Source: Crocinitomicaceae bacterium
Lineage (GTDB): Bacteria; Bacteroidota; Bacteroidia; Flavobacteriales_D; Crocinitomicaceae
Assembly (NCBI GenBank): GCA_014762645.1
Contig: JABURP010000030.1
Span: forward strand, 1-51,484
Direction: 5' to 3'
Length of the DNA stretch: 51,484 nucleotides
Under the pieces are notes generated by a model that did no database searches, was not told the DNA's origin, and worked only from the letters and a program-made list of their open reading frames with translations. The translations under genes were made by a program, and so were the position numbers. Below, piece by piece: positions 17,167-24,976 of the stretch (positions are counted from its first letter, which is position 1; each line of letters opens with the position of its first letter).

Positions 17167-17193
17167 TCATACGCGGACTCCTATAACGCAGAC
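17167..17193 (-). pseudogene. SpoIIE C-terminal remnant (VCVIGVRV-stop)
   Basis: On the minus strand these 27 bases encode VCVIGVRV and a TGA stop. They lie between the end of the TPR-SpoIIE gene and the start of the Cache-SpoIIE gene, without any preceding coding sequence. It is the counterpart of the remnant at 14973-14999, differing by a few bases. Confidence 0.7.
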
Positions 17194-17280
17194 CCCGCAA
17201 AGGCGGGATCAGTTAGATCTGGGGTTCGTTCTTTGATCTACGATCAAATTCTCACCCCGATTACACAGACGTCATCCAAT
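17171..17280. repeat. About 110-base repeat shared with 14977-15083, copy 2
   Basis: This copy includes the genuine last ten codons and stop of the TPR-SpoIIE gene (17244-17276), then hairpins and a foreign SpoIIE tail. It is nearly identical to 14977-15083. Confidence 0.92.
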
Positions 17281-19337
17281 TGCTCTAAATTTCCTTTCCA
17301 CTTTTCAAATGTACTATTCAGGTACTCTTTTTGCGCTTCCATGGATTGACTTTGCACTGAGATGAGGAGTTTTTTAAAGTTGGAGGCTTTAAATTTTTTG
17401 CCTTTTTCTCCACCAAACTGGTCAAGAAATCCATCCGTGAAAATGTAAATAGAGTCTCCTTTTTTGAGTTCAAGAGAATGCGTGGTATAAGGTTTTGGAT
17501 TCGGATAATCTCCAATAGGTTGTTTATCTGCTTTTAGTTCAACAAATAGATAGTTTTTAAAGCGTTCGACTTTGGCCTCAGGTGGAAAGTGATGTTTAGC
17601 ATTTTCATCCTGATTTGCCAATGGTCTAATAATCCACAAAGGGTTATGAGCTCCTGAATATTGGACTTTGGTTCCATTCAATCTGCACAAAGCGATATCC
17701 ATTCCGTCTTTTACTTCATCATCAGACTTTTCAAACTCCTGCAGCACCAATTGTCGCGTTTTGTTGAGAATTTCACCTGGATCAGTAATGAAGTGTTCAC
17801 GCACAGAACGATTGAGTGCATTATTACAAATTACGGAGACCATTGCACCCGGTACTCCATGACCTGTACAGTCTGCAGCAGCAAATAAAACAGTACTCTC
17901 TTCCTGTGTAGTTCCATCTGAGCCAGGAGCACCTTCAGCTGTTTCAAGCCAGTAAAAATCACCAGCAACCACATCTTTAGGTTTATAAAGTACGAATGAG
18001 TCTTTGAGGTGGGTTTTAATAACGCGTAAAGGAGGTAATATGGCGGCTTGAATACGTTTGGCGTAAGTTATTGAATCCAAAATTTCGTTATTCTTTTCTT
18101 CCAATTGATCATAGGCCTCATCTACCGCCAATTTTTGTTCCTCAATAATCGTTTTTTGCTTGTTAGATTCTCTCAATCGGTAAAAAATAAATGCACCTAT
18201 TAATATGACTATGCCCAAACTACCGAACAGAATTAATTTTTGCTTTTCTTCTTTCTGTATTTCTGCTTGATGTTGTAGTTCCCTCATTTCTGTTATTCGA
18301 ACGTTTTCCAGGCTATCTGCGAGTTTTTGCTTCTCAAAGTCAAAATTCATCTCCATTTTAGTGACTTCTACGATATTTTCTTTGTTGAGTAATGAATCTT
18401 CGAGGTCTTCTGTCAATAATAGATAATGGTACGCACTATCGTAGCGTCCTAACCCGGCGAAAGCATCTGTAAGACAAGAGCACGTAAAGAAATAGGCTGA
18501 ATGAGATTTATAAGCTGATGTAATCTGCTTTGCTTTGCGACACCAGCTTAAACCTTTGCTGTAGTTTGCTTTTTTGTTGTGGAAAATCCCCAGATTGTTA
18601 TAGATGGTGCCAACACTTTGGAAATCTCCAACTTCATTAGCTGTTTTCAGAGCATCTTCATACATCTCCAGGACTCCGCTATCTGCTCCCATGATATCAT
18701 AAGTTGCCGCAATATTGGTTTCTAAAACAGAGCGCATGTAGTCATGCCCAATTTCTTTGGCTATTTCAAGGGCTTTTTTGTAGTATTCGATAGCTTTTTC
18801 TTCGTGATCAGTTTCTCTCAGGAGGCCCGCATAATTAATATACGCTTCGGCTTTACGTTGTGGATCACCAAGTTTTTCTCCTATTTCCATGGCATCTTTC
18901 AAATGCTTTTCGGCATTTTTATAGTCAGCTGTTTGAATATACGCGTATCCCAGATTATTTTTAACTGCAAGGATGTCACTTTCACTTTTTGCTTTTTCGT
19001 GGATGCGAAGTGATTTTAAATAGAGCTGTATTGCCTGGGGAATATTACCCTGATCGGAATATACAATCCCCAGGGTATTATGGGCATAAGCCAACCACCG
19101 GGGGTCAGGAATTTTTTTAGCAAACTCAGTTTCAATTTGTGCATACTTTAACGCGGAGTCCAAATCTGTATAAATGTATTCCCAGGCTATGTCTTCTACG
19201 GCTCTTACACGCACGGTGTCATGCTTTTTAGGGTCATTGAATATCTGCCACTTTTCTTCAATATAGGCTGTGTCAGCCTGTGAGAAGTTATTGCCACAAA
19301 GCAGAATAAGGAATAAAGTGCAGAGTATTGTCCTCAT
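17244..19337 (-). CDS. TPR-sensor SpoIIE-type serine phosphatase
   Basis: This 697-residue protein combines an exported N-terminal TPR region with a cytoplasmic SpoIIE/PP2C domain. I start at the ATG at 19337 (MRTILCTLFLILLCG), which begins a signal peptide; nine earlier codons are open. Order: signal peptide, about seven TPR units (about 40-330), a coiled segment, one TM helix (about 373-392), a second coiled coil, and the phosphatase domain (about 445-697) with GDFYW, DCTGHGVPGAMVS, DGMDIALC, FTDGFLDQFGG and DDVCVIGVRI. The domain carries an insert near AEGAPGSDGTTQEE and another near ENAKHHFPPEAKVE compared with its neighbour. The layout is common in Bacteroidota and suggests sensing through periplasmic TPRs. 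It is first in a two-gene set with the Cache-SpoIIE gene. Confidence 0.88.
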   Translation of the reverse strand: MRTILCTLFLILLCGNNFSQADTAYIEEKWQIFNDPKKHDTVRVRAVEDIAWEYIYTDLDSALKYAQIETEFAKKIPDPRWLAYAHNTLGIVYSDQGNIPQAIQLYLKSLRIHEKAKSESDILAVKNNLGYAYIQTADYKNAEKHLKDAMEIGEKLGDPQRKAEAYINYAGLLRETDHEEKAIEYYKKALEIAKEIGHDYMRSVLETNIAATYDIMGADSGVLEMYEDALKTANEVGDFQSVGTIYNNLGIFHNKKANYSKGLSWCRKAKQITSAYKSHSAYFFTCSCLTDAFAGLGRYDSAYHYLLLTEDLEDSLLNKENIVEVTKMEMNFDFEKQKLADSLENVRITEMRELQHQAEIQKEEKQKLILFGSLGIVILIGAFIFYRLRESNKQKTIIEEQKLAVDEAYDQLEEKNNEILDSITYAKRIQAAILPPLRVIKTHLKDSFVLYKPKDVVAGDFYWLETAEGAPGSDGTTQEESTVLFAAADCTGHGVPGAMVSVICNNALNRSVREHFITDPGEILNKTRQLVLQEFEKSDDEVKDGMDIALCRLNGTKVQYSGAHNPLWIIRPLANQDENAKHHFPPEAKVERFKNYLFVELKADKQPIGDYPNPKPYTTHSLELKKGDSIYIFTDGFLDQFGGEKGKKFKASNFKKLLISVQSQSMEAQKEYLNSTFEKWKGNLEQLDDVCVIGVRI

Positions 19338-19487
19338 ACTTAGTGCAGTTAAATTGATTAGCAACTATCCGTAAAATATCTGATTTTACGAATAGGTTGA
19401 GAACGTCTAAACTAAGGATTTTTACTTGTTGATTTTAAATGCAGAAAATTTAGGCCCATATTTGTAACGAACCAAAACGTTAAGACT

Positions 19488-20069
19488 ATGGAAAAATTCT
19501 TGATGGGTATTTTGTCAATCTGCTTGTTATTTAACTCATGTGGAGGAGAAGAAGAACAAACTGAAGAAGTTTCTGAAGACCATCCTGAAATAGACCTACC
19601 GTTTGAAGAAGGAGGTGCAAAGACCCCCAATGCTTATTTTGACGGAGTTGTATTACAGGTAAAAGCAGTTGACAATAAATTACGCCATGTATTTGATTTG
19701 GATGAGATGAATGCATCTACTGATTCTATTACTTCAGAATTAGATTCAATGAAGACAATGATTGCAGAAGCCAAAGAGGTGTTAAAATTATATGAGGACA
19801 AAGATTGGCCGAAACGTGATGAATTCCAAAATTTGACATTGGATTGGTATAATGGGATGGAACATCTGGTAATGGATTATCTGTATGCAATGGCAGAGCC
19901 CATGTCACGACCAGATAAAACCTGGACGACTGAAGAGCAGGACTTCTATGACGAATATGCTGAAGCTTATTATGAATTTTACGAAGTCGATCAAGCCTGG
20001 GTTGAGTTTCAGGCTGAGTTTGCCGAAGCCAATAATTTTAAGTTAAAAGAGGAAGAAGCAGAACTTTAG
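19488..20069 (+). CDS. Helical lipoprotein of unknown function
   Basis: This 193-residue protein has a lipoprotein signal (MEKFLMGILSICLLFNSCGG, cysteine at 18), a run of Glu residues, then an all-helical acidic domain ending in many Tyr, Glu and Phe residues (YDEYAEAYYEFYEVD). Its style resembles the exported protein at 2793 and LIC11966-type surface proteins, but this is a loose impression. It is divergent from the TPR-SpoIIE gene and its stop codon overlaps that of the convergent MORN gene by four bases. Confidence 0.75.
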   Translation: MEKFLMGILSICLLFNSCGGEEEQTEEVSEDHPEIDLPFEEGGAKTPNAYFDGVVLQVKAVDNKLRHVFDLDEMNASTDSITSELDSMKTMIAEAKEVLKLYEDKDWPKRDEFQNLTLDWYNGMEHLVMDYLYAMAEPMSRPDKTWTTEEQDFYDEYAEAYYEFYEVDQAWVEFQAEFAEANNFKLKEEEAEL

Positions 20070-20629
20070 TATTGCTTTTCTGAGATTACGTCACCTTCCT
20101 GGTTATAAAGTCTCCATGTACCAGTACGACCCACTTTTTTGTTGAAACCGATATTTAATAGCGGAATAATACCAGCGCTTTTCAATTCCCGGTAGGAAGC
20201 GGTATCGATTCCGTATTCAAAATAAGAGGGCGTTAAAAATGGCTCGACAAGATTGTCGTATTTCAAGAAGCTTTTATCTAATTCCGGGTCGTAATGGCCT
20301 TTTTCATTGATGGATCCGTCATCAAAATAAAATGTCCATTCGCCACTTTTTTTATTGTTCTGATAAGTTCCGGTGCAATAAAGATTTCCATCATTGGACC
20401 AAATTGAAATAGGTCCGTGGAGAACGCCATTTATGTAAGTAGCCTCCATCTGAATCGCACTTTCTGCAAGGTCTTCAGGGGTATTGTAAAAATATGTTAT
20501 CTTACCATTAAGAGATTTGTCAACTCGGGGTTTAACAGGGTAATAATTTGAAAAATCCGGTGACTGAGCTACAAACTTGTGTTTGTCCTCATCAAGTTTA
20601 AATTTAGATGGAATTACTGGTGTTAACAT
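20066..20629 (-). CDS. MORN-repeat (YwqK-like) protein
   Basis: This 187-residue protein contains two to three MORN-2-type units, recognisable from patterns such as NGVLHGPISIWSNDGNLYC, SGEWTFYFDDGSINEKG and GRTGTWRLYNQEGDVI. Proteins of this kind are often annotated as YwqK-family antitoxin-like, but no partner toxin gene is seen here, so I give no toxin-antitoxin role. No signal peptide is apparent from the chosen start. The C-terminal part resembles a final MORN unit reporting an unfinished repeat. Confidence 0.7.
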   Translation of the reverse strand: MLTPVIPSKFKLDEDKHKFVAQSPDFSNYYPVKPRVDKSLNGKITYFYNTPEDLAESAIQMEATYINGVLHGPISIWSNDGNLYCTGTYQNNKKSGEWTFYFDDGSINEKGHYDPELDKSFLKYDNLVEPFLTPSYFEYGIDTASYRELKSAGIIPLLNIGFNKKVGRTGTWRLYNQEGDVISEKQY

Positions 20630-20692
20630 ATTTAATAGAAGCCTTTCTTATAATAACGACTATTAAGTCCTAATGGTTAGGTACGTTAACAA

Positions 20693-21163
20693 CTATTTAA
20701 CAGAATGTTCTTTTTCGAAATTTTTGTGCTCCGGTTGAATCTCACAATTTACCATCCAGTTAATACCGAATTTATCTTCACACATTCCAAACCAGGATTG
20801 CCAAAACGTTTTGTCAAAGGGCATTGTGATTTTACCATTTTCTGCCAATGCATTGAAGATACGTCTGGCTTCCTCTTCGCTATTGGAGTTAACGGAAACA
20901 GAAAAATTGTTTCCCTGAACGATCTTCTTTCCCCAGTCACCTCCCGAGTCACTTCCCATAATTGATGTTTCGTCACTAATTGGGAGGCTAACATGCATGA
21001 GTTTTTCACCTTGTTCAGGAGGCATTTCCGGTGCGCCATCTACTTTTGGCATCTCTTTGAATCTTCCTATGTATGAAAATTCACCGCCAAAAATGTCCTT
21101 ATAAAAATTAAAGGCTTCTTCACAGTTTCCGTCAAATGTCAAATAAATATTTACCGTCGGCAT
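20693..21163 (-). CDS. VOC-superfamily protein (PhnB/glyoxalase-like)
   Basis: This 156-residue cytoplasmic protein has the vicinal-oxygen-chelate fold signature of the PhnB/3-demethylubiquinone-like group: IYLTFDGNCEEAFNFYKDIFG at the start, then MHVSLPISDETSIMGSD, and WFGMCEDKFGINWMVNC near the end. Members are usually dimers without a firmly known substrate; metal ligands are not conserved in many. It starts 35 bases after the stop of the TonB-type receptor gene and could be on its transcript. Confidence 0.85.
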   Translation of the reverse strand: MPTVNIYLTFDGNCEEAFNFYKDIFGGEFSYIGRFKEMPKVDGAPEMPPEQGEKLMHVSLPISDETSIMGSDSGGDWGKKIVQGNNFSVSVNSNSEEEARRIFNALAENGKITMPFDKTFWQSWFGMCEDKFGINWMVNCEIQPEHKNFEKEHSVK

Positions 21164-21198
21164 AATTATAGTTTAGCTATTATACAATGTAGTAAATT

Positions 21199-23661
21199 TT
21201 ACTGACGACCACCGCTACCTTCTCCTTCTCCACCTGTACGTTTCTTCTCTTCTTCTAATCCGGTTTTACGATCTTTAATTTTTTTCATTTCATTATTCCC
21301 AAAGTTATAGCTCAGATTAATACCAACTTTTCTACTTTCCCATCCACCGGATCCATCTATGAAGAGACTACCATATTGAAGGTCTGCCCGCCAATATGAA
21401 GTGAAGAATATATCATTGGCAAATACCCGAACAGACAACCGGTCTTTTAGGAACTTCTTCTCCACGGCCATATTTACGGATCCCATGCTGCTCACCAGAT
21501 ATGTTCCGCCCCAGATAGAAGGAGAGTTAAACCAGCCCGAAACTTCCAGTTTAAATCCTGCAGGTAAAAGGAATGTATTAGACGCAAATGCATTTCCAGT
21601 GAACCGATCTACCGCAATAAATTTTTCATCTTTTGAAATATAAGAGGTGTGGTAACCACTTAGGTTAATAAACAAGCTCCACCACTTGGTAATTTGGAAT
21701 GGTAAACTTGCTGTCAATGTAATAGTTTGCTCATCAGCAACATTACGGGTTTGCATAAAGTTTTGTGCATACCCCAATGTATCGGTGACCTGCGCAAAAT
21801 AATTCTGTACATAACTATAGCTGAGAGCCGTTGTAAACCTGAACTTAAATGTGTGTGATACACGAACATTGTTTGAATAAGAAGGTTGTAATGTTGGATT
21901 TCCCTGTCGGTAAGACAGTTCATCCAGCTGTGTCTGGAATGGATTTAAAGTTTGATAGTTGGGACGTGTAATTCGACGACTGAATGTCAACGACCACATG
22001 TGTTTCATACTCGGTGTATACGTTAATCCTCCTGAAGGAAAAAGCTGACCGTAAACCAGGTCAACAGTATCCGTACTTGTTCCCTGGGTGGTGATCAAGT
22101 CACCTTTTGCAAATGTATGCTCATAGCGCAGCCCCAATTGTAGATTCCATTTCATTCCAAACTTCTTGGCGTAGTTGACATAAGCGGCACCAATTGTTTC
22201 ATTGTAGTTAAAGTCATTACTACGATCACTGTATAAGGAGTCTTGACCGTCAAATACTTCGTAAAATCTGAAGTTATTTTTGGTGTTCACCAGTGAGTAC
22301 TTACCTCCAAAACTGATTTGTCCACCCCAGGCATATTGCGAATAATCAACTTTTCCGGATATAATTGAAATTTGAGTAGGGGTCACTATACGGTAATTGT
22401 TTTCATAAAGGGTATTTCCTGCTGTATCCATGTAGACATTGGGCTGATATGAACTGGCTTGACGGTCAAAATACGCGTAGTCTGCGTCTGCTGTCAATTC
22501 ATGTCCCAGTGTGTCGGCAAACCGGTAATTGATGTTTCCTGAACCTTGAATATTTCTTCCGTCTGTGATATTGTCAGCCGTTAGTATTTGTACCGGATCT
22601 GAATTTTCCGGACCGATATACGTTCTGGTATCACTTACAGATCCTGCATTAAAGAAATTACCAGAAGCCAAAATACCAACTGTGTGTTTTTCATTTAGCA
22701 ACCAATCAAACCCAAGTCGTGAACTGTGATTGTTCAGCAAACTGGTGATATAGGATCTGGAATCATAACGATAATCATTTTGTCTTCTATCAAATAATAA
22801 GAAAACCCGGTGTTTACCCTGACGGGTGTTGTACGAGCCGTATAGGTTGGTTTTTTTTGTTCTGTTGTTAAAACTAACAGATCCATTATACCGGTGGTTG
22901 AGTCCTTCGCCTTCCTTACCGATACCATATTCGTACCCGCCAGTCACTGTTCCATTCGTACCTAGATTTTTATCTCTTTTTAAGATGATATTAATGATCC
23001 CGGCATTACCGGCAGCATCATATTTGGAGGATGGCTGTGTGATGATTTCTATATTATCAATATCACTGGCTTGCATAGATTTTAAATAATTGACAAGGTC
23101 TTCACCAGCCAGTTGTGAAGGCTTGTGATCAATATACACCTGAACACCAGATTTTCCTTCCAATAGTATATTGTTGTTGTTATCTATAATAACACCTGGT
23201 GCTTTTCTCAGTAGGTCAAATCCATTTGAACCTGTTGCATTAAGTGTGTTATCCACATTAAAAACCATCTTATCAGGATGAACCTCTACTATAGGACGGA
23301 TCTTCACAACTTCAACCACGTTAAGATCTGCATTGATTACCATTTCAATTTCACCCATATCAACATTTGCACCAGCTACTTCAAAGTTTTCCGAATAATA
23401 TTTTTGCAAGCCAACACTGGAAATTTCCAAAAAGTAGGAACCATTTGGAACACCAACAACATTAAAAATTCCGAGTGAATCGGATAATCCAAATTTTACT
23501 ATGGATGAGTCTGCAATACTCCTCACTTTGACCTGGGCAAAAGGAACGGATTCTTCATTTGAAGTAATGAGCCCTTTGACTTTATAAGTAGATTGTGCTT
23601 GAGCAGATAGACTTAAAAACAGTAGAAATAATAGTACGAGCGAATTTTGTATGGTTTTCAT
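21199..23661 (-). CDS. TonB-type outer-membrane beta-barrel protein
   Basis: This 820-residue outer-membrane protein begins at the ATG at 23661 (MKTIQNSLVLLF), which gives a signal peptide ending AQAQ; a longer reading frame adds 12 unlikely residues. Order: carboxypeptidase-regulatory-like domain (about 22-110), a plug domain (about 125-225, with PGVIIDNNNNILLEGKSG), then a large barrel with the C-terminal strand ending LSYNFGNN. The layout fits the outer membrane protein beta-barrel family of Bacteroidota. An unusual tail of about 30 residues rich in Lys, Glu and Gly (EEEKKRTGGEGEG) follows the last strand. The substrate is unknown. No SusD-like partner is adjacent; the nearest neighbour upstream is a two-domain lipoprotein with its own promoter. 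Confidence 0.88.
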   Translation of the reverse strand: MKTIQNSLVLLFLLFLSLSAQAQSTYKVKGLITSNEESVPFAQVKVRSIADSSIVKFGLSDSLGIFNVVGVPNGSYFLEISSVGLQKYYSENFEVAGANVDMGEIEMVINADLNVVEVVKIRPIVEVHPDKMVFNVDNTLNATGSNGFDLLRKAPGVIIDNNNNILLEGKSGVQVYIDHKPSQLAGEDLVNYLKSMQASDIDNIEIITQPSSKYDAAGNAGIINIILKRDKNLGTNGTVTGGYEYGIGKEGEGLNHRYNGSVSFNNRTKKTNLYGSYNTRQGKHRVFLLFDRRQNDYRYDSRSYITSLLNNHSSRLGFDWLLNEKHTVGILASGNFFNAGSVSDTRTYIGPENSDPVQILTADNITDGRNIQGSGNINYRFADTLGHELTADADYAYFDRQASSYQPNVYMDTAGNTLYENNYRIVTPTQISIISGKVDYSQYAWGGQISFGGKYSLVNTKNNFRFYEVFDGQDSLYSDRSNDFNYNETIGAAYVNYAKKFGMKWNLQLGLRYEHTFAKGDLITTQGTSTDTVDLVYGQLFPSGGLTYTPSMKHMWSLTFSRRITRPNYQTLNPFQTQLDELSYRQGNPTLQPSYSNNVRVSHTFKFRFTTALSYSYVQNYFAQVTDTLGYAQNFMQTRNVADEQTITLTASLPFQITKWWSLFINLSGYHTSYISKDEKFIAVDRFTGNAFASNTFLLPAGFKLEVSGWFNSPSIWGGTYLVSSMGSVNMAVEKKFLKDRLSVRVFANDIFFTSYWRADLQYGSLFIDGSGGWESRKVGINLSYNFGNNEMKKIKDRKTGLEEEKKRTGGEGEGSGGRQ

Positions 23662-23782
23662 TACGCAGGTTTTTTGTATGGTACAAATATCTGACATGAA
23701 TCAGGTAATAAATGTTAAAATAAGATGAGCGATCAACAAAACGTTCAAGCGCAAAATAGTTTGTTTAATTGGTTTTTGTAAT

Positions 23783-23818
23783 AAAAAAGGGAGTCAAACA
23801 AATGACTCCCCCGTTTTT
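23783..23818. terminator. Strong bidirectional intrinsic terminator
   Basis: GGGAGTCA and TGACTCCC form a perfect eight-base stem with a six-base loop; T runs follow on both strands (six T on the minus strand, five T on the plus strand). It lies 21 bases after the stop of the two-domain lipoprotein gene and separates it from the TonB-type receptor gene. Confidence 0.85.
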
Positions 23819-23839
23819 CATTTCAAAATAAAGTTTTCG

Positions 23840-24850
23840 TTACTCACACTCTTGTGTACAGTACTCGCTATACCATCCCCAGTTATTTCCTGAGAATCCG
23901 GTTCCTGAACTCCAACCAGTTTCAGTTTGAACTACTTCACCTTCTTCATTGATCATCATTACTTCAGCATGAGCTGCAATTGCATAGCACTCATTCAATC
24001 CAGCCAATGGAATCGTGTAGGTGTATGATTGTACAGCTGGGTCATGTGATTCCTGATAAGGGAATTGACCTGGCATTGGGTTTCCACCGCCATTAACCGG
24101 GATACCAGCAGCATCACCAACATAAAGATGGGTGTGTCCCATGTACCAATCACCTGTGAAGTTGAATGTTACATATAAGTAATCTGCATCATTTGTTACA
24201 TCCAGCGAACCAATTTGAATATTTTGTCCGGCGAAATACTCGTACGAAACAGTTTCGTACTCACATCCACATTCTAACAGACAAAACTCAGAGTAAGTAG
24301 CCCAGCTACCACCACTATTAATTTGTGGTCCGTTACTCCATGCTGTTTCCTGCTGTACAATTTCTCCCCACTCATTCATAAGTGAAACAGAAGCGTGTGC
24401 AGCAATTGCATAGCACTCCAAATTTGGATCGATTGGAATGATCACAGTAAATGACGTTGCACCATTGTGTGTGTCATTATAAGGGAATAATCCAATTTGT
24501 GGATTTCCAGAGTTGTTGGTTGGAATTCCAGCAGGATCACCCGCATAAACATGCGTTTCATTCAACACCCATCCACCTTCAGTATTGAAGGTCACATAGA
24601 TATAGTTTTCGTCATTGGTAACAACAACTTCACCTACATCAATGGATTGGCCTGCGTAAAGCTCAAAAGTCTCTTCGCATCCTTCGGATGTTTCATTAAA
24701 ACTAGGTTCTACTAATAGATTGGTTTCGTTCTCAAGCGCAATAGGGTTTGCGGTTTGAGTATTTGAAGGTTCAACAGGGGCGATAACTTCTTTCTCGCAG
24801 GCTACCAGTGTTAAAACTGTAGCGGCAAGAAGCAGTGGAAGTCGTTTCAT
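23840..24850 (-). CDS. Lipoprotein with two tandem homologous domains
   Basis: This 336-residue predicted lipoprotein (lipobox LVAC, cysteine at 19) contains two copies of a domain of about 130 residues (roughly 55-185 and 200-335). Shared landmarks are AGQ at the start of each unit, VTND, YVTFN, HVYAGDPAGIP or HLYVGDAAGIP, a GNP...FPY block, ECYAIAAHA, and a terminal YSE(F/Y)C cysteine cluster. The paired cysteines probably form disulfides in the envelope. I have seen similar single-unit domains in secreted Bacteroidota proteins but cannot name the family. It is a stand-alone gene with a canonical promoter and a strong terminator, so it may be well expressed. Confidence 0.8.
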   Translation of the reverse strand: MKRLPLLLAATVLTLVACEKEVIAPVEPSNTQTANPIALENETNLLVEPSFNETSEGCEETFELYAGQSIDVGEVVVTNDENYIYVTFNTEGGWVLNETHVYAGDPAGIPTNNSGNPQIGLFPYNDTHNGATSFTVIIPIDPNLECYAIAAHASVSLMNEWGEIVQQETAWSNGPQINSGGSWATYSEFCLLECGCEYETVSYEYFAGQNIQIGSLDVTNDADYLYVTFNFTGDWYMGHTHLYVGDAAGIPVNGGGNPMPGQFPYQESHDPAVQSYTYTIPLAGLNECYAIAAHAEVMMINEEGEVVQTETGWSSGTGFSGNNWGWYSEYCTQECE

Positions 24851-24878
24851 GCCTGTTTGTTTTTAAAGGTTTCGGGCG

Positions 24879-24909
24879 CAAAAGTAGTACAATAATCGAT
24901 TATTCCAAA
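24879..24909 (-). promoter_or_regulatory. Canonical Bacteroidota promoter of the two-domain lipoprotein gene
   Basis: On the minus strand, TTTG (-33 element, 24906-24909) is followed after exactly 19 bases by TACTTTTG (-7 element, 24879-24886). This matches the known primary sigma consensus of the phylum, TTTG-N19-TAnnTTTG. Transcription would start near 24873, about 23 bases before the ATG. Confidence 0.8.
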
Positions 24910-24976
24910 CAACTTATCGAAAAAACATTGTGGAAATAATTGGATTGCTATCGGTAGATCATGGTCATAATTTGGT

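Noticed and set aside
20066-20629. MORN protein as the antitoxin of a toxin-antitoxin pair
   Set aside because: The YwqK label is historical and no toxin-like partner gene overlaps or adjoins it.
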